Shown here: positions 46,400 to 55,036 of the stretch, piece by piece
Position numbering within the stretch: position 1 is the stretch's first letter
Layout of the letters: every line of letters starts with the position of its first letter
Source of the DNA: Aldehydirespirator sp965116865
GTDB lineage: Bacteria > Actinomycetota > Acidimicrobiia > Acidimicrobiales > Aldehydirespiratoraceae
Direction of reading: 5' to 3'
Assembly: GCA_965116865.1 (NCBI GenBank)
Contig: OZ220727.1
Coordinates: 744,001 to 808,000 of the forward strand
DNA length: 64,000 nt
Position numbers and translations under genes: made by a program
The notes under the pieces: model-generated
What the model was told of the DNA's origin: nothing
What the model saw: only the letters and a program-made list of their open reading frames with translations
The model's database searches: none

Positions 46400-46663
46400 C
46401 TAGCCGCAATTGGGATTGACGTCCGCGGGCACGGCGACCTCTTGGCCGTACAGCCTGCACGAGCACGTCTCCATGCAGTTCTGCAGGGATGAGCGCTGGA
46501 GCCACAGGCTGGTGGCGAGCGCGCCGATGAGCGCCACGAGCAGAATCCGCCGCACCAGCCTGCGGACCAGCTTCAGGACCAGCACCGCGACGAGGCCGAG
46601 GGCCACGATCGCTCCGAGGATGATCGCTTGCAGAGATTCGGCGTCGACCCACTCGCCCGTCAC
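46400..46663 (-). CDS. Small single-span membrane protein with Cys-rich tail
   Basis: An 87-residue protein of unknown function. Residues 11-30 (AIILGAIVALGLVAVLVLKL) and 38-53 (ILLVALIGALATSLWL) are hydrophobic, divided by a basic VRRLVRR loop. The C-terminal part holds four Cys (NCMETCSCRLYG...NPNCG), suggesting disulfides or metal on the outer face. GTG 46663 is 8 nt from TAACGT in a promoter shared with the divergent DUF3151 gene. Its last 11 codons are repeated seven times downstream as the 72-bp minisatellite. Confidence 0.65.
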   Translation of the reverse strand: MTGEWVDAESLQAIILGAIVALGLVAVLVLKLVRRLVRRILLVALIGALATSLWLQRSSLQNCMETCSCRLYGQEVAVPADVNPNCG

Positions 46664-46671
46664 TGCATGGC

Positions 46672-46687
46672 ACGTTACCGGTAACCT
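46672..46687. promoter_or_regulatory. Divergent -10 boxes in one 12-bp palindrome
   Basis: GTTACCGGTAAC (46674-46685) contains TAACGT on the minus strand (46677-46672) and TAACCT on the plus strand (46682-46687), each 8 nt from a GTG start (46663 and 46696). The two promoters cannot both be occupied at once. Confidence 0.55.
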
Positions 46688-46695
46688 CGGCGGCG

Positions 46696-47184
46696 GTGAG
46701 TGACGACGGCGTCCCCCTGCTGCCCCACGGTCCGCCCGAGACGGTTCTGGCCCCCGAGCCCGATGAGGTCGGAGCCGCGCTGGCGACGGCCTCCGCTGAG
46801 GACGATCCCGTGGCTGGGTTGGGCGGGGTCTGCGCGCTCTGGCCGCTCAGCCTGGACTCCTGGGCCGCGCTCGGCGAGGCCCTGGAGTCTGCGGACATGC
46901 CGCCAGCGTTGGCCTACGCCGCCTTCCGCGCCGGATACCACCGCGGCCTCGACCGGCTGCGCGCCGGCGGCTGGCGCGGCTCGGGCTATGTGCGCTGGCG
47001 GCACCCGTCCAACCGAGGGTTCCTGCGTGCCTTGAGCGGGCTTCAGCGTGTCGCTGCCCGCATCGGCGAGACAGGCGAGGCCGAGCGGTGCGCCCTGTTC
47101 CTCGTCCAGCTCGACCCTGACTGGCCGCCCCCGGAGGCCGACCGAGCAGGCGGAGACTCGCAGGAGCCTCGAAGCGGCCCTTGA
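46696..47184 (+). CDS. DUF3151 family protein
   Basis: A 162-residue actinobacterial protein of unknown function. Family markers: AYAAFRAGYHRGLDRLRAGG, then VRWRHPSNRGFLRALSGLQR and the late RCALFLVQLDPDW. Length is usual for the family. GTG 46696 lies 8 nt after TAACCT. Confidence 0.8.
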   Translation: MSDDGVPLLPHGPPETVLAPEPDEVGAALATASAEDDPVAGLGGVCALWPLSLDSWAALGEALESADMPPALAYAAFRAGYHRGLDRLRAGGWRGSGYVRWRHPSNRGFLRALSGLQRVAARIGETGEAERCALFLVQLDPDWPPPEADRAGGDSQEPRSGP

Positions 47185-47229
47185 GCGCGGCGACTGTGAG
47201 CATGCACAATCCGAGCACCCCGGGGACGC

Positions 47230-48231
47230 GTGCCCGAGCCTGAGCCTGTTCCGGGATCGCGCTGCATGGGCGCGGTGCTGGCGGGAGGGTCTAGCTCCAG
47301 GATGGGCGTCGACAAGGCGTTCATCGAGATCGAGGGCGAGCCCATGGTGGCGCGCGCCGTCGATGCGCTGCGTGCCGCGGGGGCCGAGCCCGCGGCGGTG
47401 GTCGGCGGCGACGGCGCCCGCCTCAGCGCCAATGGCCTGGTTCATCTGCCCGACCGCCATCCCGGTGAGGGCCCGCTGGGCGGGGTGGTCGCAGCCCTCG
47501 GCGCGCTCGACGCGCTCGGTGGCCCCGGAGCTTTCGGTGTGGTGACTCTGCCCTGCGATGTGAAGGCGCCCGACCCGGCCGCAGTTCGGTCGGTGATCGA
47601 GCGCCTCGCGCCGGGCGCTGTGGACTGTGAAGGGGCCGCGCCGCCGGTCGACCTGGTCGTGCCGCTCGGCGGCGGGGTTCCCCAGTGGCTGCATGCCGGA
47701 TGGCGCCGGGACTGCCTGCCGCGACTGTCGGAGGCTTTCGCCGATGGAATGAGGGCGCTGAACGAGGCGGCCGGACTGCTGCGGACAGTTGCGGTCGAGC
47801 TTCCCGGGTCCGACTGGTTCGCCGACGCTGACCGTCCCGAGGACCTTCCGCCGGCTACGCTCGTCAACGAACGCGCAGAAGAGGCGGTCATGACAGGCGC
47901 CGAGATTCCCGAAATAGACATCGACGAACTGGATCGTCGTCGGGCGGCGGGAGCGGCCGTGTTCGACGTGCGCGAGCCCGACGAGCACGCTGCGGCGCGC
48001 ATACCCGGCGCAGTGCTGGTGCCGCTGGCGTCGGTCCCGGAGGCCGTCGGGGAGTTCAGAGCGGCCTCGGCGGGTCAGGCGGTGTGCGTGGTGTGCGAGG
48101 TCGGGGGCCGCAGCGGGCAGGCTGTCGGATTCCTGCGGTCGATGGGCGTGGACGCGGTCAACGTCGCGGGCGGCACCGACGCGTGGCGCCGGTCGGGCCG
48201 ACCGGTGGACACAGGCCCTGCGCCCGCCTGA
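47230..48231 (+). CDS. MobA-like molybdenum cofactor guanylyltransferase fused to rhodanese
   Basis: A 333-residue two-domain protein. Residues 12-215 are a MobA-type nucleotidyltransferase (AVLAGGSSSRMGVDKAFIE, GPLGGVVAAL, VTLPCDVKAPD) that would attach GMP to molybdopterin. Residues 230-330 are a rhodanese domain with FDVREPDEHAAARIPGAVLVP and the active-site loop CEVGGRSG, Cys included. The rhodanese could supply or carry sulfur for cofactor maturation; this link is inferred from the fusion. The start is uncertain: GTG 47230, or ATG at RCMGAVLAGG about 12 codons later. RNase D follows after 12 nt. Confidence 0.85.
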   Translation: MPEPEPVPGSRCMGAVLAGGSSSRMGVDKAFIEIEGEPMVARAVDALRAAGAEPAAVVGGDGARLSANGLVHLPDRHPGEGPLGGVVAALGALDALGGPGAFGVVTLPCDVKAPDPAAVRSVIERLAPGAVDCEGAAPPVDLVVPLGGGVPQWLHAGWRRDCLPRLSEAFADGMRALNEAAGLLRTVAVELPGSDWFADADRPEDLPPATLVNERAEEAVMTGAEIPEIDIDELDRRRAAGAAVFDVREPDEHAAARIPGAVLVPLASVPEAVGEFRAASAGQAVCVVCEVGGRSGQAVGFLRSMGVDAVNVAGGTDAWRRSGRPVDTGPAPA

Positions 48232-48243
48232 CGAGCGGATCCC

Positions 48244-49446
48244 GTGCCCCGCAGCAGCCGCGCCCGATCCCGCAGCCGCGCCGCTGTGTCCTACCGCTGC
48301 ATCGATTCCGATCGGGGGCTGCGAGACGCGGTGGGCGCGGCGTCGGCGGAGCCCCGCTTCGCGCTCGACACCGAGTTCCACCGGGAGCGCACCTACCGTC
48401 CCCAGGTCGCGCTGATCCAGATCGCCTGGCCCGGCGACCTCGTGCTGGTCGATCCGCTGGCCGTCGACGTATCGCCGCTGGCCGGTCTGCTCGAAGCGGG
48501 CGGTCTGATGGTCGCCCACGCGGCCCAGCAGGACTTGGAGGCGCTGGAGGCCTGCTGCGGAACGATGCCCGGACGCGTCTTCGACACCCAGATCGCGGCG
48601 GGCTTCCTCGGATTCGGCACCCCTTCACTGGCCTCCCTTTACGAGGCTGAGATCGGCTGGAAGCCCCCGAAGGGAGACCGGCTCACCGACTGGCTGGTAC
48701 GGCCGCTGAAGCCTGCGCAACTCGACTACGCGGCCGGTGACGTCATGCATCTGCTGGAGGTCCACGACCGGCTCGAGGCCCGACTCGTCGAGTCTGGCCG
48801 GAAGGACTGGGCCGAGGCGGAGTTCGATCTGCTGCTCGAGCGCATCCGCCGCCGGGCGCGGCCCGAGGAGGCCTGGACCAAGATCAAGGAAGCGCGCCAT
48901 CTGGGGCACCGCAATCTTTGCGTGGTCCGGTCGGTGGCGATGTGGCGCGAGCATCGGGCGGCCGCGGTCGACCAGCCTGTCCGCCATGTCCTGTCGGACT
49001 TGGCGGTGGTGTCGATCGCTCGGGCCGCTCCCCGGACGGTCGCCGAGCTGGCGGCGGTGCGGGGGGTGGGCGAGGGCTTGGCACGCGGCCGGCTGGGCAA
49101 GCCCATCCTCGATGCGGTCGCCGCCGGACTCGTGTCCGACTGGCGTCCGCCTTCGAGGAGAGCGGCGCGCTCGGAGGCCGCCGATCGCCTCCGCCCGGCG
49201 GTGGGCCTGATGGCTTCATGGTTGGGCCAACTCGCGCGCGACCACATGATCGAACCGTCGCTGCTGGCCACGCGGGCCGATATAGAGGCCCTGATCCGTG
49301 GCGATGCGGACGCCCGGCTGGCCCGAGGCTGGCGCTCGGAGACGGCGGGCGAGCCGTTGCTGCGGCTGGTCGCGGGCGAGGCCGCTCTGGCTTTCGACGA
49401 TGACCGCCTCGTGCTCGAGGAGCGCAGTCGCAGGCCGGCGGGCTGA
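48244..49446 (+). CDS. rnd: Ribonuclease D family exonuclease with HRDC domain
   Basis: A 400-residue 3'-5' exoribonuclease for tRNA and other RNA 3'-end maturation. DEDD motifs: FALDTEFHRER (Asp, Glu), HAAQQDLEALE (Asp), and DYAAGDVMHLL (Tyr and Asp). An HRDC domain (about 210-295: RARPEEAWTKIKEARHL...VGEGLARGRLGKPIL) follows, and a second helical domain ends the protein. GTG 48244 lies 12 nt after the MobA-rhodanese stop. Confidence 0.9.
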   Translation: MPRSSRARSRSRAAVSYRCIDSDRGLRDAVGAASAEPRFALDTEFHRERTYRPQVALIQIAWPGDLVLVDPLAVDVSPLAGLLEAGGLMVAHAAQQDLEALEACCGTMPGRVFDTQIAAGFLGFGTPSLASLYEAEIGWKPPKGDRLTDWLVRPLKPAQLDYAAGDVMHLLEVHDRLEARLVESGRKDWAEAEFDLLLERIRRRARPEEAWTKIKEARHLGHRNLCVVRSVAMWREHRAAAVDQPVRHVLSDLAVVSIARAAPRTVAELAAVRGVGEGLARGRLGKPILDAVAAGLVSDWRPPSRRAARSEAADRLRPAVGLMASWLGQLARDHMIEPSLLATRADIEALIRGDADARLARGWRSETAGEPLLRLVAGEAALAFDDDRLVLEERSRRPAG

Positions 49447-49503
49447 CCGTGTTCTTGCCGGCTGTGGCGATACGGAGCGGGTGGGCGGATGGTGCCGTAG
49501 CGG

Positions 49504-49509
49504 TACAAT
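49504..49509 (+). promoter_or_regulatory. -10 box for small charged protein gene
   Basis: TACAAT, followed by a leader with GGGAG, 8 nt before GTG 49547. Confidence 0.5.
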
Positions 49510-49546
49510 GAGAGTCCTGCGAATCCGTCAAGCCGGGAGTTGGGCC

Positions 49547-49741
49547 GTGAAGAAGGGGCGACACCGAAGGTATGAGGAAGCCCGCAAGTTCAAGCGCTCG
49601 CAGGTGGACGACCTCCAAGGGCTGATCGAGTCCTTCAGCGAGCCGGACGATTACGTGAAGCCCGAGCACGCTGCCTGGGCGGAGGAGTTCGCCGAGCAGG
49701 ATCGCACCGAGGCGGGGTTCGCCGCTGCCGACGACGACTGA
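49547..49741 (+). CDS. Small charged protein, unknown function
   Basis: A 64-residue protein with a basic first third (KKGRHRRYEEARKFKRSQ) and an acidic remainder ending AAADDD. No membrane segment, no known motif recognised. The GTG start is chosen because GGGAG precedes it; an ATG at 49508 overlaps the -10 box. Basic start and acidic tail suggest an RNA- or protein-binding factor, which is a guess. Confidence 0.6.
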   Translation: MKKGRHRRYEEARKFKRSQVDDLQGLIESFSEPDDYVKPEHAAWAEEFAEQDRTEAGFAAADDD

Positions 49742-49783
49742 CGGGCGTTCCCCGGCCGGGCTCGCAGTCGTCGGGCCCTGTGT

Positions 49784-51472
49784 TCATCCATCCGTCTCCT
49801 CGAGGATCTCGCCGAGCCGCACCACGTCGTCCTCGGTGACGACGCCGACGAAGTTGCCGACGCTGTCGGTCACGGCGAGGACCTCGACGTCGGCAGCCTC
49901 CATGGCCACCACAGCGTCGCGCACCGTCCACGAGGGCGACCCGGCCGGGAGGTCCGTCGCCATCATCGACTCCACCGAGGTGGTCTCCCATTCGTCGCGG
50001 CCCACCGAGGAGAGCTGCGACAGCTGTGCCATCCCCAGATAGGCACTTCCCGACACGACTGGCACAACCCGCTCGCGGCGGCCCAGGACGTGCATGTACA
50101 CGAACTCCGACACCGTCGCGTCAGGGGGGACGGTGAGCACGTCGGTGGTGAGGATCGAGCTGAGGGGGAGAGTGAAGCGCTGCTCGAGGTGGCCCAGCCG
50201 CTTGGATCGCTGGTACTCGGTGACCGAGGACGGCCCGCCCACCACCTGGCTCACCGCTGCGGCGACCAGCGCGGGCACGACGAAGGCGGCCGCACCGGTC
50301 GACTCGGCCACGAACATCACCGCCGCGATGGGCGCACGGTAGCCGGCGCCGAGGAAGGCGGCGAGGCCCAGCGTGGCGTACAGGCCGGTGGACTCCGTGT
50401 CGAGGGCCACGCCGACGAACTGGCCCCCGATCACGCCGAGCGTGGCCAACGGGATGAACAGGCCCCCGACGCCATCGCCCAGCACAGTGGCCAGCGTCGC
50501 TGCGACCCTGACCCCGAACAGCAGGGCGATGAGTCCCAGCGCGTCCTGATGGACGACCCATTCCATGGCCCTGGTTCCCGGCCCGAGGCTCAGGACCTCG
50601 CCGAAGACGGCGTCGGCCAGCAGAGTGAGGCCCGCCATGACGGCGGCCGCAGCCGCGGCCCTCCTGGGCCACGGGACGGTGTGGGTGGCGAGCTTGGCTC
50701 GGCGCACCAGCCAAGCGAAGCCGCGGCCGCCGAGTCCGGCGGCGATCCCCAGGATCAGCGCTCCCAGCAGGTCTGCGATCTGCACGTCGAGCACAGCCGC
50801 GGCGCCGTAGGCGTCGGTCGGGCCCTCGCCCAGGAACGGCACTACGGGAGTGCTGCCGACGAGGAACACGAAGGTGACGTACCCAGCCGCCGACGCGGTC
50901 AGCGAAGGGAGAAGGGCCTGAGGGGTCACGTCGTCGCGATATGGGGCCTCCAAGGCGAAGACGACGCCCGTCGCCGGCGCCTTGAACACTGCGGCCACTC
51001 CGGCAGCGGCCCCTGCTGTGAGCAGCAGGCGGGCCTCGTCGCGTCGGAAGAAGCGGCCCATGCGCTCGTGGACGAACAGGCCGATAGACGAGCCGGCGTA
51101 TACCGACGGGCCCTCGAGGCCCACTGCGCCGCCGCTGCCGACGGTGGCGATCCCGGCCAGCAGCTTGGCCGGGAGGAACCGGACGGGGAGGGACGGGTGG
51201 CGTTCGTGGAAGGCTCGGATGTACTCGTCGGACGTGGAGCCCGACGTGCCTCCGCCCACGGTTCGCAGCACCAGCTTCGAGGCGGCGATGCCGATCACCG
51301 GGACCAGAACGAGCACGGCCGGGCTCTGTTGCAGGACTCGGTCGAGCACGACGTGCAGCGCGAGCGTCTCGAAGGCTGCCACCACCAGGGCCACGACCAC
51401 GCCGGTGGCCGCCGACGCGGCCAGCAGGCGCGGGTTGCGGGCCCGGCGCAGTGAATCAGTGAGAGGCCGCAA
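49784..51472 (-). CDS. ClC-family chloride channel/transporter with CBS domains
   Basis: A 562-residue protein. Membrane part (about 1-420) has the ClC motifs GSGGAVGLEGPSVYAG with the gating Glu kept, VFKAPATGVVFALEAPYR and GDGVGGLFIPLATLG. In the second, the position of the inner proton-path Glu (the last E of the bacterial antiporter IIEE) is Ala. Two CBS domains (about 435-560; VLTVPPDATVSEF and PSWTVRDAVVAMEAADVEVL) form a cytosolic regulatory unit. Start TTG 51472 is the best in-frame start; it faces the small gene at 51502 with 29 nt between. Confidence 0.88.
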   Translation of the reverse strand: MRPLTDSLRRARNPRLLAASAATGVVVALVVAAFETLALHVVLDRVLQQSPAVLVLVPVIGIAASKLVLRTVGGGTSGSTSDEYIRAFHERHPSLPVRFLPAKLLAGIATVGSGGAVGLEGPSVYAGSSIGLFVHERMGRFFRRDEARLLLTAGAAAGVAAVFKAPATGVVFALEAPYRDDVTPQALLPSLTASAAGYVTFVFLVGSTPVVPFLGEGPTDAYGAAAVLDVQIADLLGALILGIAAGLGGRGFAWLVRRAKLATHTVPWPRRAAAAAAVMAGLTLLADAVFGEVLSLGPGTRAMEWVVHQDALGLIALLFGVRVAATLATVLGDGVGGLFIPLATLGVIGGQFVGVALDTESTGLYATLGLAAFLGAGYRAPIAAVMFVAESTGAAAFVVPALVAAAVSQVVGGPSSVTEYQRSKRLGHLEQRFTLPLSSILTTDVLTVPPDATVSEFVYMHVLGRRERVVPVVSGSAYLGMAQLSQLSSVGRDEWETTSVESMMATDLPAGSPSWTVRDAVVAMEAADVEVLAVTDSVGNFVGVVTEDDVVRLGEILEETDG

Positions 51473-51488
51473 CAGTTTGGTATGAGGC

Positions 51489-51494
51489 TAGAGT
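51489..51494 (+). promoter_or_regulatory. -10 box for leaderless small gene
   Basis: TAGAGT, 7 nt before ATG 51502. Confidence 0.5.
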
Positions 51495-51501
51495 GTCAAG
51501 C

Positions 51502-51705
51502 ATGGCTGATAAGCGTCATGATATTTCGGAGCGACTTTCGGCCATTGCCGAAGAGATAGCGGATCTGGCACTCGAGAGCTTGCGGGATTCCATCGAAGCG
51601 GGTGAAACGAAGTTGTCGGACGAGGAGAAGCGCCTCGCCCGGGCCCGGCGAGCCGTCGACAAGGCCGCTTACCTGCTTCGGTCTGATCTGTCACCGCCTG
51701 CGTGA
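51502..51705 (+). CDS. Small helical protein, unknown function
   Basis: A 67-residue, highly charged, probably all-helical protein (ERLSAIAEEIADLALESLRD, KLSDEEKRLARARRAVDKAA). No domain recognised. Its ATG directly follows a -10 box, which selects ATG 51502 over GTG 51493. Confidence 0.65.
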   Translation: MADKRHDISERLSAIAEEIADLALESLRDSIEAGETKLSDEEKRLARARRAVDKAAYLLRSDLSPPA

Positions 51706-51752
51706 GCGGGAGGCTAGCGCGCCGCCGCCCGCGCTCGCCTCCTGTCAGCGGC

Positions 51753-52943
51753 CTAACGGCGGCCGTCGGGCGAGCTGAGATCGTCGGCCTTGCGGCCGAG
51801 CACGCCGAGAAGCTCGTCGAAGCTCTTTGTGAAGGCGGCGACGCCCTCGCCCTCGAGCTGGACGGCGACGGCTTCCAGGTCGACGCCCACGGCCGCGATC
51901 TGGTCGAGCACCTCGACGGCCTCGTCGATTCCTGACGCCAGCGTGGGCTTGACGGCGCCGTGGTCCTCGAAGGCGTCCAATGTGGCGTCGGGGAGGGTGT
52001 TGACCGTGCCGGGGCCGATCAGCTCGTCGACGTAGAGGGTGTCGCGATAGGCAGGGTTCTTGGTAGACGTGCTGGCCCACAGCAGGCGCTGGGGCCGTGC
52101 TCCCCGGGAGGCCAGCGCCTGCCAGCGCGGCTCCGAACAGAGCCGCCGGAACTGCGAGTATGCGACCTTGGCGCAGGCGACCGCCGTCCTGCCCCGCAAC
52201 CGCAGCGCCTCGTCGGTGCCGACAGCTTCGAGGCGCCTGTCCACTTCCGTGTCGATCCTCGACACGAAGAACGACGCCACGCTGGACACTCCCGACAGGT
52301 CCCCGGAGATCCGCTCGAGTCCGGACATGTAGGCGTCGGCCACCTCGAGGTAGCGCTCCACGCTGAAGATCAATGTGACGTTGATGCTGTTGCCCTCCGC
52401 GATCATCTGGGAGATGGGCGCCAGCCCCTCGGCCGTTGCCGGAATCTTCACGTACAGGTTGGGCAGGGCTAGCCGATCGTGCAGGCTTCGGGCGGCCTCG
52501 GCGGTGCCTTCGGCGTCCCGTGCGAGGCTGGGCGCGACCTCCACCGACACGAAGCCGTCGAGTCCGTCGGACTGGTCGTAGACCGGGCGCAGGACGGCGG
52601 CCGCCGACGAGATGTCGGAGGCGACCATGCGCCAGTAGGACGACTCGACGTCGAGGCCGTCAGCTATGGACGACCGGAACTCGTCGTCGTAGTCGGCGGT
52701 GGCGGTGATGGCCTTCTGGAAGATGGACGGGTTCGACGTCAAGCCCCTCACGCCCTGCCGGACCCGTCTGCGGAGATCCCCGCCGGTGATCCAGCCCCTG
52801 CGGATGTTGTCCAGCCAGGGACTCTGGCCGCAGCGGTCGTAGAGGTCGTGCAGTCTGTTCGTCGCAGTCATCGGCGCGCCGACCGCGCTGGTCGCCGCCG
52901 TCGACTCGTCGTAGAGGTCGTGCAGTCTGTTCGTCGCAGTCAT
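51753..52943 (-). CDS. tal: Transaldolase with duplicated N-terminus
   Basis: A 396-residue class I aldolase of the pentose phosphate pathway that moves dihydroxyacetone units. It shows GLTSNPSIFQKAI, NLYVKIPATAEGL (with the region ahead of it), INVTLIFSVERYL, the ASTSTKNPAYRDTLYVDELIG strand (split as ASTSTKNP and LYVDELIG; Schiff-base Lys in STKN) and TLPDATLDAF. The first 12 codons (MTATNRLHDLYD) occur twice, exactly 72 nt apart and in frame, so translation may start at ATG 52943 or 52871. The first is 1 nt after the tkt stop, so both genes are coupled. The duplicated start adds 24 residues with no structural role I can see. Confidence 0.93.
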   Translation of the reverse strand: MTATNRLHDLYDESTAATSAVGAPMTATNRLHDLYDRCGQSPWLDNIRRGWITGGDLRRRVRQGVRGLTSNPSIFQKAITATADYDDEFRSSIADGLDVESSYWRMVASDISSAAAVLRPVYDQSDGLDGFVSVEVAPSLARDAEGTAEAARSLHDRLALPNLYVKIPATAEGLAPISQMIAEGNSINVTLIFSVERYLEVADAYMSGLERISGDLSGVSSVASFFVSRIDTEVDRRLEAVGTDEALRLRGRTAVACAKVAYSQFRRLCSEPRWQALASRGARPQRLLWASTSTKNPAYRDTLYVDELIGPGTVNTLPDATLDAFEDHGAVKPTLASGIDEAVEVLDQIAAVGVDLEAVAVQLEGEGVAAFTKSFDELLGVLGRKADDLSSPDGRR

Positions 52944-52944
52944 C
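52836..52944. repeat. 37-nt direct repeat spaced 72 nt at tal start
   Basis: 37 identical nt at 52836-52872 and 52908-52944, each covering the ATG and the first 12 codons of tal, separated by 35 unrelated nt. No mismatch. Confidence 0.95.
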
Positions 52945-54939
52945 TCAAAGTTGTCCTTCCCCGTGTCTCAGCGCACTGCTCGGCCGAGTTCCGGCCAGCA
53001 CGGCCCGAGCCTTGTCGGCCACGTTGGAGGCGCATATTCCGAGCCGCTCCATCACCTCCGGGCCGGGCGCCGAGGCGCCGAAGCGGTCGATGCCGACCAC
53101 TGCGTCGGTCCAGCGGCTCCAACCCATGGTGCTGCCCGCCTCCACCGCCAACGACGGGAGGTCGGGCCGCAGCACGCGGTCCTGCTCGGCGCCGGGCTGC
53201 TCCGCGAACAGTTCCCACGACGGCAGCGACACAACTCGGGCCGCTACCCCTTCAGCGGCCAAGGCCGCGGCCGCGTCGCAGCACACCGCCACCTCGCTGC
53301 CAGTCCCCACCAGCGTCAGACTGGGCTCGTCGGGCTCCTGCAAAGCGTAGCCCCCCGCCGCTACGGCATCGGCCCGTGCATCCTCGAGCACGGGCACGTC
53401 CTGGCGGGTGAGGATCAACGCGGTCGGGCCCGCGGACTCCACCGCCACCCGCCATGCCCCAACCGTCTCGGTGGCGTCGGCGGGCCTGATGACCCGCAGC
53501 CCGGGTATGGCTCGCAGCGAGGCCAGCTGCTCGACCGGCTGGTGGGTGGGGCCGTCCTCTCCCACCCCCACCGAGTCGTGGCTCCAGACGAAGACGACCT
53601 TGGCCTCCGACAGCGCGGCGAGCCGCACTGCCGGCCGCATGTAGTCGGCGAACACTAGGAATGTGCCCACCACCGGGATGGCGCCGCCGTGCAGGGCGAT
53701 GCCGTTGGCGATGGCGCCCATGGCGTGCTCCCGTACGCCGAAGAAGATCTGACGGCCCCCGGGTTCGCCGGCCGAGAACACCCCGGTGCCGGCGACGGCG
53801 GTGCCGGTGTTGCCGGTGAGGTCGGCACCCCCGCATGTGAGTCCGGGCACCACCGGCAGCAGGGCCTGCAGGGTGGCGTTGGATGCCTTGCGGGTGGCGA
53901 CCGCCTGTCCCGGTGCCCATGACGGCAGCGAGTCCTCCCATCCGGCCCGGCCGGTCGCCCCGAGGCACGCCTCCAGAACGTCGCGGTCGCCGTCGAAGGC
54001 GGCGGCACGGGCCTCCCAGGCGAACCGCTCGCCCTGGCCGGCGGTCCCGGCGGCGCGGTAGTAGTCGAGCACCTCGTCGGGCACGTGGAACGTCTCGTCG
54101 GCGGGCAGGCCCATCAGGGACTTGGTGGCCGCTATCTCCTCGTCGAAGATGGCGTAGCCGTGGGCGGCCGGGGTGCCCGAGGAGCGAGGCGCGGGCGCGG
54201 CGATCACGGAGCGCACTATCACCAGCGACGGGCGGTCGTGCGCCGCGGCGGCGTCGCGCAGTCCGGCCTCCAGCGCGTCGAGGTCCTCGGCCGCTTCGCC
54301 GAGTTCGACGACATGCCAGCCGCAGGCCCGGAAACGGGCTGCGGCGTCGTCGGAGAGGGCCAGGTCGGCGCTGCCGTCTATCGTCACCCCGTTGTCGTCG
54401 TAGACCACCGCGAGGCGGCCCAGGCCCAGGTGCCCCGCCAGTGAGGCCGCCTCGTGGCTGACCCCCTCGGACAGGTCGCCGTCGCCCGCAACCACGAAGA
54501 CCCGGTGGTCGCAGAAGCCCGGGCCGAAGCGGGCTCGCATCTGGCTCTCCGCCACGGCCATGCCCACCGCGTTGGCGATGCCCTGGCCGAGCGGGCCGGT
54601 GGTCACCTCGACGCCGGGGGTGCAGCCGGCCTCGGGATGGCCGGGCGCGGGCGACCCCCACTGTCGGAAGCTCCTGAGATCGTCGAGGGTCAAGCCGTGG
54701 CCCGTCAGATAGAGCATGGCGTACTGCAGGATCGAGGCGTGGCCGGCCGAGAGCACGAAGCGGTCCCGGTCGGGCCAGTCCGGCCGTTGGGCGTCGTAGC
54801 GCATGATCCTGGTCCACAGCACATGGGCGAGCGGAGCCAGAGCCATGGCCGTGCCCTGGTGGCCCGAGCGCGCCGCGTGGGGCGCGTCCATGGCCAGCGC
54901 CTTGACGACGTTGATTCCAAGCCTCTCGATAGGAGTCAC
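52945..54939 (-). CDS. tkt: Transketolase
   Basis: A 664-residue thiamine-diphosphate enzyme exchanging two-carbon units in the pentose phosphate pathway. N-terminal AMDAPHAARSGHQGTAMALA, LSAGHASILQYA, GPLGQGIANAVGMA, and the ThDP motif GDGDLSEGVSHEAASLAGHL ending in the variant YDDNGVTIDG. The middle domain has GGADLTGNTGT, FFGVREHAMGAIANG, and HDSVGVGEDGPTHQPVEQL. Length is normal. GTG 54939 is preceded by GGAGGG. tal follows after a single base. Confidence 0.95.
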   Translation of the reverse strand: MTPIERLGINVVKALAMDAPHAARSGHQGTAMALAPLAHVLWTRIMRYDAQRPDWPDRDRFVLSAGHASILQYAMLYLTGHGLTLDDLRSFRQWGSPAPGHPEAGCTPGVEVTTGPLGQGIANAVGMAVAESQMRARFGPGFCDHRVFVVAGDGDLSEGVSHEAASLAGHLGLGRLAVVYDDNGVTIDGSADLALSDDAAARFRACGWHVVELGEAAEDLDALEAGLRDAAAAHDRPSLVIVRSVIAAPAPRSSGTPAAHGYAIFDEEIAATKSLMGLPADETFHVPDEVLDYYRAAGTAGQGERFAWEARAAAFDGDRDVLEACLGATGRAGWEDSLPSWAPGQAVATRKASNATLQALLPVVPGLTCGGADLTGNTGTAVAGTGVFSAGEPGGRQIFFGVREHAMGAIANGIALHGGAIPVVGTFLVFADYMRPAVRLAALSEAKVVFVWSHDSVGVGEDGPTHQPVEQLASLRAIPGLRVIRPADATETVGAWRVAVESAGPTALILTRQDVPVLEDARADAVAAGGYALQEPDEPSLTLVGTGSEVAVCCDAAAALAAEGVAARVVSLPSWELFAEQPGAEQDRVLRPDLPSLAVEAGSTMGWSRWTDAVVGIDRFGASAPGPEVMERLGICASNVADKARAVLAGTRPSSALRHGEGQL

Positions 54940-55036
54940 GGACCCTCCGACCGCTCGCGCGCCGCCCCGGCGCGGCTCACCATAGCCATCGGTGGCCGGA
55001 GGACGGAGGACTCGGTCCGGCGGGGCGGGCCGGCCG

